Shown here: one piece after another, positions 7,587 to 15,964 of the stretch
Numbering within the stretch: position 1 is the stretch's first letter
How the letters are laid out: every line of letters starts with the position of its first letter
Source: an uncultured Sphingomonadaceae bacterium
Lineage (GTDB): Bacteria; Pseudomonadota; Alphaproteobacteria; Sphingomonadales; Sphingomonadaceae
NCBI GenBank assembly: GCA_903871605.1
Contig: CAIQHF010000022.1
Coordinates: 102,526 to 166,525, forward strand
Length of the DNA: 64,000 nt
Direction of reading: 5' to 3'
Position numbers and translations under genes: made by a program
The notes under the pieces: generated by a model
What the model was told of the DNA's origin: nothing
What the model saw: only the letters and a program-made list of their open reading frames with translations
Databases searched by the model: none

Positions 7587-10051
7587 GATACATCTCCATT
7601 CTGGGAGTGGGGGGCGGCCGGATGCGGGAAGTCGGCAAGCAGCTGCACGGCCCAGTCGAGACCGACATCGCTGAGGAAGCGGGCGGCAAAGTCGGGAGCG
7701 CCGTGCTCGGCGAGCAGCCGGTCGATCCGGCGCTGCGACGCCGGGTCGGACGCTCCGCACAGCGCAAGCGCGATCGGTCCAAGGCCAAGCTCGAACAGCC
7801 GGTTGCCGCACGCCGACTGGAGATAATAGTGCCGTTTCGGGGTAGCCCTGCTGATCAGCTCGATCTGGCGGTCGTTGAGCCCGAAGCGCGCATAGGCGAT
7901 CCTTCCCTGCGGCTCGATCGCCCGGTCATTGGGCAGCAATATGCGCTGCGGACAGCTCTCGATGATGGCAGGAGCGATCTGGCTCTCGGCGATGTCGGCC
8001 AGACTCTGTGTCGCGAACAGGACTGCGACATTCTTCTTGCGCAGCGTCTTCAGCCATTCGCGGATGCGAGCCGCGAACAGCGGATGGTCGAGGAAGATCC
8101 AGGCCTCGTCGAGGATCAGCAGCGTCGGCCGTCCATCGAAGCGCGCCTCGAGCCGGTGGAAGAGATAGGTCAGCACGGGCGCGACCGCGCCGCTCTGACC
8201 GAGCAGCGACTCGGTCTCGAAACATTGCACGTCGGCAAATGCCGCGTCGGCTACATCCGGCTCTGCCGCATCCAGCAGCCGACCATATGGTCCTTCGAGC
8301 GTATAGGGCGTGAGCGCGGATCTGAGCGCATTGGACTGGAGCAGCAGCGTCAGCCCGGTGAGCGTGCGCTCGTTTTCCGGCGCGGAAGCGAGATTATCGA
8401 GCGCGGACCAGACGATCTCCTTGATCTCGGGCGTCACCAGCACGCGCTCATGCGCGAGCAGCGCTGCGATCCAGTCGGCGGCCCAGGCGCGTTCGCTGGC
8501 ACGGTCAATGCGGCGCAGCGGCTGGAAAGCGATGGCGGCGCCATCGTCGGCGCTGAGACCCAGCGCATGATGCGCGCCGCCCATGGCCAGCACCGCGGCG
8601 CGCGCCGAAAAGCCCTTGTCGAAGATGATCAGCTGCGAGCCTGCATAGCGGCGGAACTGCAGCGCGATGAGTGCCAGCAACACCGACTTGCCCGCCCCCG
8701 TCGGGCCGACCACCAGCATATGACCGACGTCGCCGACATGCGTCGCGAGACGGAACGGCGTCGATCCCGATGTCTGCGCGACCAGTAGTGCTGGCGCCTG
8801 CAGATGATCGTTCGCGGCTGGTCCTGCCCACACGCTCGACAGCGGCATGAGATGAGCGAGGTTCAGCGTGTGGACCAGCGGCTGGCGGACATTGGCATAA
8901 GCCTGCCCCGGTAGTGACGAGAGCCAGGCCTCGACGGCGTTCACGCCTTCGCGGATGCAGGTGAAGCCGAGCCCGTTGATGATCCGCTCGGCGGCGCGCA
9001 CCTTCTCCTCGACCCGCGCGCGGTCGCTGTCGGAAACCGTGATGGTGGTGGTCATATAGCCGAAGGCGACATGATCGCCGCCGAGCGCCTGCAGCGCGAG
9101 GTCGGCATCGACGACCTTGTTGTCGGCGTCGCTGTCGAGCAGCGGCGACGGCTGATTGTACATCACCTCGCGCAGCAACGCGGTGATCGACTTGCGCTTG
9201 TTGAACCACTGCCGGCGCAGCTTGGTCAGCGCCTTGGTCGCATCGGTTTTGTCGAGCGCGATGAAGCGGGTGACCCAGCGATAGGCGAAATCCTGATGGT
9301 TGAGCGCATCGAGGATCCCCGGCCGGCTGACATTGGGGAAGCCGAAGATGGTCAGCGTGCGCAGATGCCGGTCGCCGAGCCTGGGCTCGAGACCACCCGC
9401 CAAGGGCGTGTCCGCCAACAGTCCGTCCAGATAGAGCGGTGTCTCGGGCGCGGCGACGGGATGCCGCTGCGTCGAGACGGTGTCGTGCAGATAAGTGAGC
9501 GTCTCGGCCGAACCCAGCGACAGCATCTCAGGCATGATCGCCGAAAATAGATCGAGCGCGCGGTCGGTCTCGGCGATGAAGCTCTGCAGCGCGGCGCGCC
9601 AGTCGCGGCCGGTCTCGCTTTCGGGGCGTTCGATCAGCGACCGGCCAGCAGCGTCGCTGCTGTCGGCGGGCGGCAGCCAGCTCAGCGTCAAATGGAAGCG
9701 GCTCTCATAATGGCGACCTTCGGCGCGAAAGCCCGCCATGCGCTCGCGGTCGACGGCCCAGGAGGCGGCGTCCGGAAACGCGCTGTCGGGATAGGCCAGA
9801 GCCTCGCGGCGCTCCGCCTCGAAGAACAAAGCCCAGCCCGAGCCGAAGCGCTTGAGGACATTGTTCGCCCGCGCGCAGGCCGAGACCAGTTCGGCCTCGG
9901 TCGCGGACTCAAGATCGGGGCCGCGAAATGCCAGCGTGCGCTGGAAGCTGCCGTCCTTGTTGAGGACGATGCCGGGCGCGACCAGCGCCGCCCAGGGCAG
10001 ATGATCGGCAAGCCGATCGGCCGACGTGCGATATTCGTGCAGCGCTAGCAT
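7583..10051 (-). CDS. trbE: Type IV secretion ATPase TrbE (VirB4 family)
   Basis: An 822-residue VirB4 ATPase that powers pilus assembly and substrate transfer at the inner face of the cytoplasmic membrane. Walker A is VVGPTGAGKSVLLALIAL near residue 445 and Walker B is TLLILDEAWIFLDHP near residue 640. The N-terminal VirB4 domain and full length are intact. The track ORF begins 40 codons too early within trbD; ATG 10051 (MLALHEYRTSADRLAD) is the family start and overlaps trbD by 7 bases. Confidence 0.96.
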   Translation of the reverse strand: MLALHEYRTSADRLADHLPWAALVAPGIVLNKDGSFQRTLAFRGPDLESATEAELVSACARANNVLKRFGSGWALFFEAERREALAYPDSAFPDAASWAVDRERMAGFRAEGRHYESRFHLTLSWLPPADSSDAAGRSLIERPESETGRDWRAALQSFIAETDRALDLFSAIMPEMLSLGSAETLTYLHDTVSTQRHPVAAPETPLYLDGLLADTPLAGGLEPRLGDRHLRTLTIFGFPNVSRPGILDALNHQDFAYRWVTRFIALDKTDATKALTKLRRQWFNKRKSITALLREVMYNQPSPLLDSDADNKVVDADLALQALGGDHVAFGYMTTTITVSDSDRARVEEKVRAAERIINGLGFTCIREGVNAVEAWLSSLPGQAYANVRQPLVHTLNLAHLMPLSSVWAGPAANDHLQAPALLVAQTSGSTPFRLATHVGDVGHMLVVGPTGAGKSVLLALIALQFRRYAGSQLIIFDKGFSARAAVLAMGGAHHALGLSADDGAAIAFQPLRRIDRASERAWAADWIAALLAHERVLVTPEIKEIVWSALDNLASAPENERTLTGLTLLLQSNALRSALTPYTLEGPYGRLLDAAEPDVADAAFADVQCFETESLLGQSGAVAPVLTYLFHRLEARFDGRPTLLILDEAWIFLDHPLFAARIREWLKTLRKKNVAVLFATQSLADIAESQIAPAIIESCPQRILLPNDRAIEPQGRIAYARFGLNDRQIELISRATPKRHYYLQSACGNRLFELGLGPIALALCGASDPASQRRIDRLLAEHGAPDFAARFLSDVGLDWAVQLLADFPHPAAPHSQNGDVS

Positions 10052-10332
10052 GCCCAATATCCCTTCTGACGAAGATGGCGGAGCAGCACGGGCGCGAAAT
10101 AGGGATCCCGCCGGGCTGCAAAGACGGCGAGGCTGTGCCCCGCCGCCCAGAGCAGGAGGCCGGCCACCCATTGCTGGAGCCCCAGGCCGACGGCGGCCGA
10201 GATCGTCCCGATGACGATCGCGAGACCACGAGGTGCGCCGCCCAGCAGGATCGGCGACCCGAGCGCGCTGTGGATCGGGACCTCGAAGCCGGGAATGTGT
10301 CCGGCGTGCTGATGGGTGGCAGGCATGGTCAT
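10045..10332 (-). CDS. trbD: Type IV secretion protein TrbD (VirB3 family)
   Basis: A 95-residue membrane protein. After a short N-terminus containing GFEVPIHSALGSPILLGGAP there are two adjacent hydrophobic segments (RGLAIVIGTISAAVGLGLQ, WVAGLLLWAAGHSLAVF) and a terminal DPYFAPVLLRHL typical of VirB3. ATG 10332 overlaps the trbC stop by three to four bases; the longer track ORF is a read-through in the trbC region. It works together with TrbE in pilus biogenesis. Confidence 0.92.
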   Translation of the reverse strand: MTMPATHQHAGHIPGFEVPIHSALGSPILLGGAPRGLAIVIGTISAAVGLGLQQWVAGLLLWAAGHSLAVFAARRDPYFAPVLLRHLRQKGYWAC

Positions 10333-10679
10333 GCGATCAGCGCCCCGCCGCCGAAGCTGAAGAAGCTGAGGAAGAAGCTCGAAGCGGCAAAGGCGATCGA
10401 CAGGCCGAACACGATCTGGATGAGCCGGCGAAAGCCACCGCTGCTCTCGCCGAACGCGAGCCCCAGGCCGGTCGCGATGATGACGATGACCGCCATGATC
10501 TTCGCCACCGGTCCCTGGACCGAGTCGAGCACGGACTGCAGCGGCGCTTCCCACGGCATGCCCGTCCCGGCGGCGTGGGCGGGCGAAGCGGCGAACGCCA
10601 TCGACAGCCCGACACCGAGGGCGAGTGGATGAAGCAGGCGGGCCACAAAACGGCGGCCGCGAACGGACGGCAAAGTCAT
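10329..10679 (-). CDS. trbC: Conjugative prepilin TrbC (VirB2 family)
   Basis: A 116-residue prepilin. A long signal peptide ends near AFAASPAHA, and the mature region contains two hydrophobic helices (VAKIMAVIVIIATGLGLAFG and LIQIVFGLSIAFAASSFFLS). In RP4-type systems TrbC is trimmed and cyclised by the TraF peptidase; a TraF-type peptidase is encoded at 42.0-42.6 kb in this same element. The start overlaps trbB's stop by four bases. Confidence 0.93.
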   Translation of the reverse strand: MTLPSVRGRRFVARLLHPLALGVGLSMAFAASPAHAAGTGMPWEAPLQSVLDSVQGPVAKIMAVIVIIATGLGLAFGESSGGFRRLIQIVFGLSIAFAASSFFLSFFSFGGGALIA

Positions 10680-11683
10680 GCTGGATCTCCTTGGGCGAGG
10701 TGGTCAGGCAGGATGTCGACGAGGGCGTATTCCCCGTCGGGATCGACGCCGGTCAGGCGTGCGATGCTGGCGATCCGGCGCTGCAGACCGCGGCCGGAGA
10801 TGAAGACGATGAGATCGACCGCCTCGGCGACCAGCCGGCGCGGCACGGTGACCACCGCCTCTTGGACGAGCTGCTCGATCCGGGTGAGCGCGGCTGGTGC
10901 GCTATTGGCATGCACCGTCGCGATGCCGCCAGGATGTCCCGTATTCCAGGCTTTGAGCATATCGAGTGCTTCGGGGCCGCGGACCTCGCCGATGATGATC
11001 CGGTCGGGACGCAGCCGCAGCGTCGAGCGCAGCAGATCGGCCATGCTGACGCCAGCGGCCGAGTTCGCCCCCGCACGACGCGTGCGGAGCGCCACCGTGT
11101 CGGCCGCCGGGCTCTGCAGCTCGCGTGTGTCCTCGATCAGGATCACGCGCTCGTCGAGCCCCGCCATCTCGGCGAGCAGCGCGTTGGCGAGCGTCGTCTT
11201 GCCAGAGCTCGTGCCGCCAGCGACGACGATGTTGCGGCGCTCGACGACGCCCAGCGACAATATCCGCGCCGCGTCGGGCGACATCAGGCCATCGGCCACA
11301 TAGTCCACCAGGCGGTAGAGACGCTCGGCCGGTTTGCGGATCGCGAAACAGGGGCCGGTCGCGACCGGCGGCAGCACGCCCTCGAAGCGCTCCCCTGCCC
11401 GGCCTTCCGCATGCGGCGGCAATTCCGCCGAGATGATCGGTGCGTCGCTATGGATCTCGGCACGCGCGTAGCTCGCGACGAGCCGGATGATCCGCTCGAC
11501 CTGCTCGACCGACATGACGATGCCACTGTCGACCCGACCTTCCCCGAGGATGTCGAGGCGCAGCGATCCGTCGGGATTGACCATGATCTCGATGACGCGG
11601 GGATCGCCGAGCGCCTCGGCGATCGCGGGGCCCATCGCGGTGCGCAGCATCGTGCGCCGACGGTCGGAGGAGAGCGTGCTCAC
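10676..11683 (-). CDS. trbB: Type IV secretion ATPase TrbB (VirB11 family)
   Basis: A 335-residue hexameric secretion ATPase that switches between pilus assembly and DNA transfer. Walker A is VVAGGTSSGKTTLANAL near residue 160. The Asp box VILIEDTRELQSPA, the His-box-like GHPGGIATVHANSA and RPDRIIIGEVRGPEALD are all present. It follows the CopG-like gene with a four-base overlap. Confidence 0.96.
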   Translation of the reverse strand: MSTLSSDRRRTMLRTAMGPAIAEALGDPRVIEIMVNPDGSLRLDILGEGRVDSGIVMSVEQVERIIRLVASYARAEIHSDAPIISAELPPHAEGRAGERFEGVLPPVATGPCFAIRKPAERLYRLVDYVADGLMSPDAARILSLGVVERRNIVVAGGTSSGKTTLANALLAEMAGLDERVILIEDTRELQSPAADTVALRTRRAGANSAAGVSMADLLRSTLRLRPDRIIIGEVRGPEALDMLKAWNTGHPGGIATVHANSAPAALTRIEQLVQEAVVTVPRRLVAEAVDLIVFISGRGLQRRIASIARLTGVDPDGEYALVDILPDHLAQGDPA

Positions 11684-12087
11684 CGGCGCGCCTCCGGTCC
11701 AGGCACATCGATGGCACGCTTGCCGCCAGCGATCTGCCGCCCGACCTGCTCGACGAACGCGGCAAAACGGTCGCGCGCCATCGCGCGTCCGGCATGGTCG
11801 TCGCCCGCTAGCGGCGCATGAATCGAGAGTTCGTAGCGGACGAACAACGCCAGCGTTTCGAGCAGGATATGACCGTCGCGTTCAATCCGGCCGAGTGCCG
11901 TCACGATCCGATCGAGGCGTTGGCCGAAACGCTCGTCGATTTCGCTGGTCGCGCGCCGGTCGAGCCAGGACAGCAGGGCCTGCTCGAGCATGGCGGATTT
12001 TGTGACGCCGGGCTTCGTCGCCAGCGCTTCGAAGCGAAGGCTGGTCGCTGGCGTCAGATAGAATTGGTGACGAACCTTCGTGCGCAT
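11680..12087 (-). CDS. CopG-like ribbon-helix-helix protein of the tra operon
   Basis: A 135-residue protein, N-terminus MRTKVRHQFYLTPATSLRFEALA, which resembles a ribbon-helix-helix fold followed by a helical C-terminus. Genes of this kind commonly sit between traG and trbB in these elements and are annotated CopG family. A role as operon autoregulator is inferred from this conserved position. It overlaps trbB by four bases and follows traG after 3 bases. Confidence 0.75.
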   Translation of the reverse strand: MRTKVRHQFYLTPATSLRFEALATKPGVTKSAMLEQALLSWLDRRATSEIDERFGQRLDRIVTALGRIERDGHILLETLALFVRYELSIHAPLAGDDHAGRAMARDRFAAFVEQVGRQIAGGKRAIDVPGPEARR

Positions 12088-12090
12088 TGG

Positions 12091-14133
12091 TCAGTCTCCC
12101 AGCCCCAGCACGCCCTGCCTTGGCCGGACGTCGTCGATGGCGAAGGACGAGCGAGCGATCGACGCCGCACGGACTTGGTCGAGCGGCTTTGCATCGACCA
12201 CCGGATCGCTATCCTGCTCATCGATGCCGAGCGCATTGCCAGGGGCTGGCTCAGCCTCTTCGACAGAGACCTGGTCGGGCATGTCGGGCTGACGTTGCTG
12301 CTCGAGGCCACCATCACCGGTCGCGACGTCATCTTCGTCGGGCGATGCGAGTCGCGCGTCGAAATCTCGGGTCGTGCCCGACCAGTCGTCGTCCCGCTCT
12401 CCGGGCCGATCCGCATAGCGGCCATCGCCCAATTTTGGGGCGGGCAGGACACGCTCGACGAACAGCGGATCGGCGTAATAGCGCATCTTGGTGGCGCGGA
12501 TCGGCGGCACCCCCGACACCAGGACGAGTTCGTCGGTCGCCGGAAGCTGCATCACCTCGCCCGGCGTCAGCAGCGCGCGCGCCGTTTCCTGCCGGCTGAC
12601 CATGACATGGCTGAGCCAGGGCGCCAGCCGGTGTCCGGCATAGTTTCGCATTGCGCGCTGTTCGGTGGCGGTGCCGAGCGCATCCGAAATGCGCTTCGCC
12701 GTCCGCTCGTCATTGCTCGCAAAGGCCACGCGCACATGGCAATTGTCGAGGATCGCATTGTGCTCGCCATAAGCCTTCTCGATCTGGTTGAGCGACTGGG
12801 CGATCAGGAAGGCGCGCACGCCGTAGCCCGCGAGAAAGGCGAGTGAGGTCTCGAAGAAGTCCAGCCGGCCAAGTGCTGGAAATTCGTCGAGCATCATGAG
12901 CAGCTTGTGACGTCGTCCCGCGCTGGCCGTGCCCTCGGCGACATGCAGATGCTCGGTCAGGCGGCGCCCGATCTGGTTGAGGATCAGGCGGACCAGCGGC
13001 TTGGTCCGGGAAATGTCCGAAGGCGGCACGACCAGATAGAGCGACAGCGGATGCTTGGCCTCGACCAGATCCGCGATGCGCCAATCGCAGGCGGCGGTGA
13101 CGGCGGCGACGGTGGGATCGCGGTAGAGACCAAGGAAGCTCATCGCGGTCGACAGCACCCCGGATCGTTCGTTGTCGGATTTGTTGAGCAGTTCGCGTGC
13201 GGCAGAGGCGACGAGGGGATGGACGCGCGGCGCCTCGTCGGTGCCGAGATGGTTGGTCGCCATCATCTGCTTCAGCGTCTCGACGAAGCTCCGCTGCGGG
13301 TCGCACAGGAAGGTCGCAACCCGCGCAAGCGTCTTCTCCTCCTCGGCATAGAGAATGTGCAGGATGGCGCCGACCAGCAGGGAATGGCTGGTCTTTTCCC
13401 AATGGTTGCGACGCTCGAGCGCACCTTCCGGATCGACCAGGATATCGGCGATGTTCTGGACGTCGCGCACCTCATCGGCGCCGCGTCGCACCTCGAGCAG
13501 GGGGTTGTAGCGCGCCGACCGCGCATCGGTCGGATTGAACAGCAGGCAATGCGAAAAGCGCGTGCGCCAGCCGGCGGTCAGCTGCCAATTCTCGCCCTTG
13601 ATGTCGTGGATGACCGCGGACCCGGTAAAGCTCAGCAAAGTCGGGATGACCAGCCCCACGCCCTTGCCTGACCGCGTCGGGGCAAACGCCATGACATGTT
13701 CGGGGCCGTCGTGGCGGAGACCGTCCTGGTGGAACCGGCCCAGAAAAACACCGGCATTGGCGAATAAGCCGGCCCGTTCCATCTCGCGCCTCGACGCCCA
13801 GCGCGCGGATCCATAAGTCGTCACCTGCTTGCGCTGACGGGCCCGCCACAGCGAACCGAAGATCGCGGCGGCGCACGCGGCCATGCCGCCGGCGCCGGCG
13901 ATCTCGCCGCCCCGATCGAAGATGCGCGGTGCATAGGCATCGAAGTGGTACCACCATGGGAACAGCGCCCAGGGCCGGTAGACATGCGCCCCAAGGATGC
14001 GAAGGTCAGACGGCCCGAGTTCCGGCTGGTACGCCAGTTGCGCTGCGACCCACTGCGTCGCCAGCCAGATCGCGCCGAACACGATCGCGAAGACCGTGAG
14101 GATCTGGCCGATCAGCAGCTTGGTGGGCGTCAT
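12091..14133 (-). CDS. traG: Conjugative coupling protein TraG (VirD4 family)
   Basis: A 680-residue type IV coupling protein that docks the relaxase-DNA complex on the secretion channel. Two N-terminal membrane segments (ILTVFAIVFGAIWLATQWVA and the Ala-rich segment near 80-95) precede the ATPase, with Walker A FAPTRSGKGVGLVIPTLL near residue 150 and Walker B KLLMMLDEFPALGRL near 410. The C-terminal 80 residues are acidic and low complexity, as in the family. As the first gene of the leftward operon, its promoter should lie in 14134-14490. Confidence 0.96.
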   Translation of the reverse strand: MTPTKLLIGQILTVFAIVFGAIWLATQWVAAQLAYQPELGPSDLRILGAHVYRPWALFPWWYHFDAYAPRIFDRGGEIAGAGGMAACAAAIFGSLWRARQRKQVTTYGSARWASRREMERAGLFANAGVFLGRFHQDGLRHDGPEHVMAFAPTRSGKGVGLVIPTLLSFTGSAVIHDIKGENWQLTAGWRTRFSHCLLFNPTDARSARYNPLLEVRRGADEVRDVQNIADILVDPEGALERRNHWEKTSHSLLVGAILHILYAEEEKTLARVATFLCDPQRSFVETLKQMMATNHLGTDEAPRVHPLVASAARELLNKSDNERSGVLSTAMSFLGLYRDPTVAAVTAACDWRIADLVEAKHPLSLYLVVPPSDISRTKPLVRLILNQIGRRLTEHLHVAEGTASAGRRHKLLMMLDEFPALGRLDFFETSLAFLAGYGVRAFLIAQSLNQIEKAYGEHNAILDNCHVRVAFASNDERTAKRISDALGTATEQRAMRNYAGHRLAPWLSHVMVSRQETARALLTPGEVMQLPATDELVLVSGVPPIRATKMRYYADPLFVERVLPAPKLGDGRYADRPGERDDDWSGTTRDFDARLASPDEDDVATGDGGLEQQRQPDMPDQVSVEEAEPAPGNALGIDEQDSDPVVDAKPLDQVRAASIARSSFAIDDVRPRQGVLGLGD

Positions 14134-14491
14134 CCGATTTCTCCGCCCGCGATCGACTGATCGGCCTGGGCACGTGAATAATCGGCGTTTCCGGCGCGAA
14201 GCGTCAGATAGCTGTTGTTGTACCGAAGTGTATTTCAGCCAATTTCGTGACGGAAAGGTGCGGTTCGGGAATGAATCCGTTGCTTCGGACGCGCGCCCGT
14301 TCGAGGGCCGCGACTCGATTCGCGTGGGCGGCCAGCCAGCGGGCTCTCACCGTCAGACGATCTCAGCCAGACTGACGCATGGCGATATCGAAGGGCCGCC
14401 CGACTGGCCTCGCTACGCCGAGAAGGTAGCTACGCCCCTCGAATGGCGGTCGGTCCGCGGCCGCGCGGACGCGCCGCCTACACGGCCAAGA
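14134..14491. other. Gap between traG and DUF1810 gene
   Basis: About 360 bases without a supportable gene. It must hold the promoter of the leftward traG-trb operon, but I cannot point to a convincing -35/-10 pair. The ORF 13997-14497 crossing it has no recognisable domain and overlaps traG. Confidence 0.5.
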
Positions 14492-14947
14492 TCATAGGGT
14501 ATCGAGAATACGAAGCGTGGCCTCGTCCTTTTCTCCGCCGAACCACCGCTCGATCGCCGCATCAAACAACGGCGCCCCGTCGGCCTCAGCGAACAACGTC
14601 AACGAAGAGCGAAGCTTGATTGCATCGATCGTGCCGAAAATGGCTTTTGCGGTCGTGCCCGTCAGGTCCTGCAGCGCCATCACGCATTCGCGGTAGCGGT
14701 TGCCGAGTGCCGGATGGGCAAGATAGGCGCGTGCCTCTTCGAGCGAGAAGATGGCGTAGCGCTGCGCCATGCCGCTGTGACCGAGACCCGCAATTTGCGG
14801 AAAGATGAACCACATCCAGTGCGTGCGCTTCGCGCCGCGTTTGATCTCGGCCAGTGCGGTCTCATAGGTCGCCGCCTGCGCCTCGACGAACCGCTCCAGG
14901 TCAAATTCCTCCGACACCGCTTGCTTCCCCCGGTTGTAGCGATCCAT
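14492..14947 (-). CDS. DUF1810 family protein
   Basis: A protein of about 151 residues with the DUF1810 pattern: DLERFVEAQAATYETALAEI, then KRTHWMWFIFPQIAGLGHS, then YRECVMALQDL and a terminal ERWFGGEKDEATLRIL. The family's biochemical role is not established; DUF1810 is related in fold to calpastatin-like and ADP-ribosylation-linked proteins only by prediction. The start is placed at ATG 14947 (MDRYNRGKQAV) because the family normally starts near this point; the track ORF allows 20 more residues. Confidence 0.82.
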   Translation of the reverse strand: MDRYNRGKQAVSEEFDLERFVEAQAATYETALAEIKRGAKRTHWMWFIFPQIAGLGHSGMAQRYAIFSLEEARAYLAHPALGNRYRECVMALQDLTGTTAKAIFGTIDAIKLRSSLTLFAEADGAPLFDAAIERWFGGEKDEATLRILDTL

Positions 14948-15065
14948 GTGAGCCGCTCGCTTGTCGCGCCGTTGGAGCCAACGCCCAGCCGATGCGGGTT
15001 TCGGCATAGAACATACCTAGAACTCTTCAAGTGCCGAACGCTGATGCGCGGCCGCCTCGACACCT

Positions 15066-15093
15066 CTTGAAGCGCTGAGAATGCTCCCTAAAT
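15066..15093 (+). promoter_or_regulatory. Candidate RpoH (heat-shock sigma) promoter for hsp20
   Basis: CTTGAAG at 15066-15072, a 13-base spacer, then CCCTAAAT at 15086-15093. This resembles the alphaproteobacterial sigma-32 pattern (CTTG...CCYTAT-like), and the location about 90 bases upstream of a small heat-shock gene fits. Matched by eye only. Confidence 0.5.
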
Positions 15094-15183
15094 TTCTCGC
15101 GCCGGGTGCTTCCGAGGCCTGGTTTGAACGAGAGGTTGGTCGATGGTGGCCATCCCCCAGATTGCTCATTGGAGGATTTGGTT

Positions 15184-15660
15184 ATGCGTACTGCCTTTGA
15201 TTTCACCCCATACCGCCGGTCGTCGATCGGTTTCGATCGTGTCTTCGATCTGCTCGAGAACACCGCCCGCGCCGACCAGGCCGAGGGCTATCCGCCCTAT
15301 AATGTCGAGCAGCGCGACGAGGACAGCTATCAGATCAGCATCGCTGTGGCCGGCTTCTCGCGCGACGAGATCGAGATCACCAGCAAACCCAACCTGCTGG
15401 TCGTGTCCGGCCAGAAGAAGGACGAGGATGGCGGTCGCCGCTATCTCCATCGCGGCATCTCCGCGCGCAAGTTCGAGCGGCAGTTCCAGCTTGCCGACTA
15501 TGTCACGGTGACGGGTGCGTCGCTGCGTGACGGCCTGCTGGCGATCGATCTGAAGCGTGAGCTTCCCGAGTCGGTGAAGCCCCGAAAGATCGAGATCGGG
15601 GACAACGCGGTCGGAACACCGCGGCTCGTCAGCGACACCGACGAGCGCCAGGCGGCGTAA
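15184..15660 (+). CDS. Small heat-shock protein, Hsp20/IbpA family
   Basis: A 158-residue ATP-independent chaperone that holds unfolding proteins. The alpha-crystallin domain spans about 35-130, with NVEQRDEDSYQISIAVAGF, the conserved GISARKFERQFQLADYV and LRDGLLAIDLKRELPE. The C-terminal tail contains PRKIEI, equivalent to the I-x-I/V anchor. ATG 15184 has GGAGGA about 8 bases upstream; the track start at 15106 is too early. Flanked by a candidate RpoH promoter and a perfect terminator, it appears to be a one-gene transcription unit. It is a common heat-tolerance cargo of mobile elements. Confidence 0.95.
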   Translation: MRTAFDFTPYRRSSIGFDRVFDLLENTARADQAEGYPPYNVEQRDEDSYQISIAVAGFSRDEIEITSKPNLLVVSGQKKDEDGGRRYLHRGISARKFERQFQLADYVTVTGASLRDGLLAIDLKRELPESVKPRKIEIGDNAVGTPRLVSDTDERQAA

Positions 15661-15664
15661 TCTG

Positions 15665-15694
15665 GAAAGGGCCCATCCGACGATGGGCCCTTTC
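15665..15694 (+). terminator. Rho-independent terminator after hsp20
   Basis: A perfect 13-base stem GAAAGGGCCCATC / GATGGGCCCTTTC with a CGAC loop, starting 4 bases after the hsp20 stop and continuing into TTACAA. The A-rich and T-rich stem ends mean it could work in both directions. Confidence 0.88.
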
Positions 15695-15964
15695 TTACAA
15701 GGGGGCAGCGCCTGTGCCAGTGCCGCTTTGCTGATCCGCGACCAGAGGTCGCTGGTGATGCCGTGAGCGGGAGCCATCCACGCCGTTCGTTCGCCTTCAC
15801 CGTCGGCAAATTCCCGACGCGCGAGAACATGGTTGTCAACCGAGCTCACATCCGCCCGCGCTTTCGTCATGGCACGTTGCGCGATCGGCTTCGTTGACAG
15901 CCCGCACTCATGTTTGTGGTGCGCGCCGCAGCTTGGCGCTCCGGTCGAGAGCGGACAGGTACAG

